Below are positions 4,039-5,693 of a DNA stretch of 5,693 nt, in pieces. Source of the DNA: DASUUI01 sp964577965 (GTDB taxonomy: Bacteria > Gemmatimonadota > Gemmatimonadetes > Gemmatimonadales > Gemmatimonadaceae); the NCBI GenBank assembly GCA_964577965.1, contig CAZOAT010000125.1, positions 1 through 5,693 of the forward strand, read 5' to 3'. The notes below the pieces were generated by a model that searched no databases, had not been told where the DNA came from, and saw only the letters and a list, made by a program, of their open reading frames with translations. The first letter of the stretch is position 1, and every line of letters begins with the position of its first letter. Both the position numbers and the translations under genes were made by a program.

Positions 4039-5693
4039 ATGTCGCACCACCTACGCGTCCACATTCTGTCCGTACTTGCGCTCGCGATTGTCACCGCGTG
4101 CGCGCCAGCCACGACACAGCGGATTGATCCCGTTCCGGCTTATGACCTCGTCATCACCAACGGCAGGATCATCGATGGCACTGGCAACCCCTGGTTCTAC
4201 GGTGACCTCGCCCTAAGCGGCGATCGAATTGCGCGCGTGGCCTCGCGGGGGGCGTTGTCCGGCGCACAGGCGGCGAGGCGACTGGACGCTGGCGGGATGG
4301 TGATTGCTCCGGGGTTCATCGACATACAGAGCCACTCCTGGAGCCAGCTCCTGCTCGGCGATGGAAGAGTGATCAGCAAGGTGACACAAGGCGTTACGAC
4401 CGAGATCCTGGGCGAGTCCACCACACCGGCCCCCTCGAACGAACTCTCGGCCGCGAACGCCGGAATCGATCTGAACGACACAACGGAGCGCGCGCGGCTG
4501 CAGCGCACCTTTGCAGGACCACGTGGTTTCGATTCCTGGCTCCGGGCGCTGGAGCGGCACGGCAACTCGGTAAACGTCGGCTCGTATCTTGGAGCGAGCA
4601 CTGTACGCGCTTACGTGAAGGGACAGGCACAGGGCGAGCCTAATGCAGCCGAGCTCGACACGATGAGGGTGCTGGTGCGCAACGCAATGGAGGATGGCGC
4701 CTTCGGCATTGCGACAGCGCTGATCTATCAGCCGGGTGGCTACGCGATGACGGAGGAGCTCGCCGAAATGGCTCGCGCGATGTCGCCATACCAGGGGTCA
4801 TACATTACGCACATCAGGTCTGAAGGCGATCAGCTGCTCGAGGCGCTGGACGAGGCGTTCGCCATCGGCAGACACGGCGACGTGCCGGTCGTCATATATC
4901 ACTTGAAGGCGTCCGGCCGCCCGAACTGGCCGAAAGCCGCTCTCGCGGTCGCGAAAATCGATTCGGCGCGCCGAGCCGGACAGGACGTGACTGCGACGAT
5001 GTACCCGTACTCGGCATCAGGGAACAGCCTCTCGTCGTGCCTGCCCGACTGGGTGCCCGCGGAAGGGCGGTTCTTCGATAACCTTGGCGATGCGACTCTA
5101 CGCGCCCGAATCGTGCGGGAGATGCTGGCGGGGGAGGAGTCGGACGGCTGCGCCTCCGATGGCCCCGAAGCGATGATGGTGGTCGGCTTCCGCGCAGACA
5201 GCCTGCGGAAGTTTGAGGGGTTGCGCCTGAACCAGATCGCCGACTCGCTGGGCCGCGACTGGGCCAACGCTCTCGTGGATCTGGTCCTCGCGGAGAACAA
5301 CCGCCTGAGCAAGTTGAACTTCAGAATGCTGGACGAGAACGTCGCCATGCAGATCGCGCAGCCATGGGTCGTGATCGGCAGCGACGCAGGTGGCCACAAC
5401 CCGGAGACCGCGCAGTCGCTCACGCATCCGCGGGCATACGGCACGTTTCCCAGGGTGCTGGGCAAGTACACCCGGGACGAGGGTATTCTCCGTCTCGAGG
5501 ATGCCGTTCGAAAGATGACCTCCGCGACCGCACAGATCCTGCGGGTCACGGACAGGGGACTTCTGAGGGAGGGGATGTTCGCCGACATCGTAATCTTCGA
5601 TCCTGCCACGGTCGCAGACAGGGCTACTTACGTGGAGCCGCATCAGCTGTCGGTGGGTGTGCAGCACGTGTGGGTGAATGGAGTGCAGGTACT
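4039..5693 (+). CDS. N-acyl-D-amino-acid deacylase family lipoprotein (amidohydrolase), 3' end cut
   Basis: 551 codons of an amidohydrolase-superfamily enzyme of the D-aminoacylase group, which removes the acyl group from N-acyl-D-amino acids. The N-terminus is a lipoprotein signal: a hydrophobic segment from 9 to 18, then lipobox VTA-C with Cys21. The enzyme is therefore expected outside the cytoplasm, anchored to a membrane. The barrel part opens with YDLVITNGRIIDGTGNP and has APGFIDIQSHSW (about 90-101), GVTTEILGES (118-127), THIRSE with His258, and YHLKASG with His288. The catalytic Asp449 sits in IGSDAGG, and the C-terminal cap reads GMFADIVIFDP. The two histidines are 30 residues apart, as in Alcaligenes D-aminoacylase (His220/His250). 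The first His of the usual HxH is Gln97, and the usual metal-bridging Cys after GVTT is replaced by Glu126-Ser127. ATG 4039 is chosen because of the signal peptide; GAGG lies 3 bases before it. No stop is reached, and only a few residues should be missing. Confidence 0.9.
   Translation, partial: MSHHLRVHILSVLALAIVTACAPATTQRIDPVPAYDLVITNGRIIDGTGNPWFYGDLALSGDRIARVASRGALSGAQAARRLDAGGMVIAPGFIDIQSHSWSQLLLGDGRVISKVTQGVTTEILGESTTPAPSNELSAANAGIDLNDTTERARLQRTFAGPRGFDSWLRALERHGNSVNVGSYLGASTVRAYVKGQAQGEPNAAELDTMRVLVRNAMEDGAFGIATALIYQPGGYAMTEELAEMARAMSPYQGSYITHIRSEGDQLLEALDEAFAIGRHGDVPVVIYHLKASGRPNWPKAALAVAKIDSARRAGQDVTATMYPYSASGNSLSSCLPDWVPAEGRFFDNLGDATLRARIVREMLAGEESDGCASDGPEAMMVVGFRADSLRKFEGLRLNQIADSLGRDWANALVDLVLAENNRLSKLNFRMLDENVAMQIAQPWVVIGSDAGGHNPETAQSLTHPRAYGTFPRVLGKYTRDEGILRLEDAVRKMTSATAQILRVTDRGLLREGMFADIVIFDPATVADRATYVEPHQLSVGVQHVWVNGVQV

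Noticed and set aside
3921..4127. A 68-codon open frame (+) overlapping the deacylase start
   Set aside because: It is out of frame with the deacylase, lacks a ribosome binding site and family features, and crosses the lipoprotein signal region that is clearly coding in another frame.
4899..5609. A 236-codon open frame on the minus strand
   Set aside because: It lies fully antisense to the deacylase, whose conserved motifs are on the plus strand. Its translation is rich in Ser/Arg with no family features.
1..5693. CRISPR array, insertion sequence, integrase or tRNA
   Set aside because: No regularly spaced repeats, no transposase or integrase motifs, no terminal inverted repeats and no tRNA-like cloverleaf were seen on either strand.

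Overview
The window suggests a GC-rich, free-living bacterium, most likely Gemmatimonadota or a close relative. This rests on the 16S rRNA 5' end, the high GC, and a mix of protein families that resembles soil Gemmatimonadota: an N-acyl-D-amino-acid deacylase lipoprotein, a YecE/DUF72 protein and a DgkB-type lipid kinase. The taxonomic call is inference from memory, not a search. The window is a scaffold, because a run of exactly 100 N (1693-1792) joins two pieces of sequence.

Left part (1-573): the first 53 bases are the reverse complement of the 5' end of a 16S rRNA gene transcribed leftward out of the window. Upstream of it, on the minus strand, lie a leader of about 200 nt with a boxA-like antitermination site and hairpins, and a near-consensus sigma-70 promoter (TTGACG, 17 bp, TATGAT). 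A weaker second promoter may sit about 110 bp further upstream. The stretch 404-573 holds no gene I can support.

Middle part (574-2442): a complete DUF72/YecE gene (+) is followed by a damaged fragment of a major facilitator superfamily (MFS) transporter gene (+). That fragment lacks its N-terminal part, carries a frameshift and runs into the N gap. Beyond the gap, on the minus strand, is a small GAF-like protein with a long, very basic histone-H1-like tail.

Right part (2443-5693): a divergent intergenic region separates the GAF gene from a diacylglycerol/lipid kinase gene (+). The kinase gene overlaps by 50 bp, tail to tail, a small membrane protein gene (-) built from two tandem copies of one unit. 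A second divergent intergenic region leads to a lipoprotein N-acyl-D-amino-acid deacylase (+), which is cut by the window end.

Genes alternate in strand, so I see no multi-gene operon and no evidence that the proteins form one pathway. I did not find a clearly new defence or mobile system. The most unusual items are the GAF plus basic-tail protein, the internally duplicated membrane protein, the altered metal site of the deacylase, and the damaged transporter next to an assembly gap with matching 9-bp edges.
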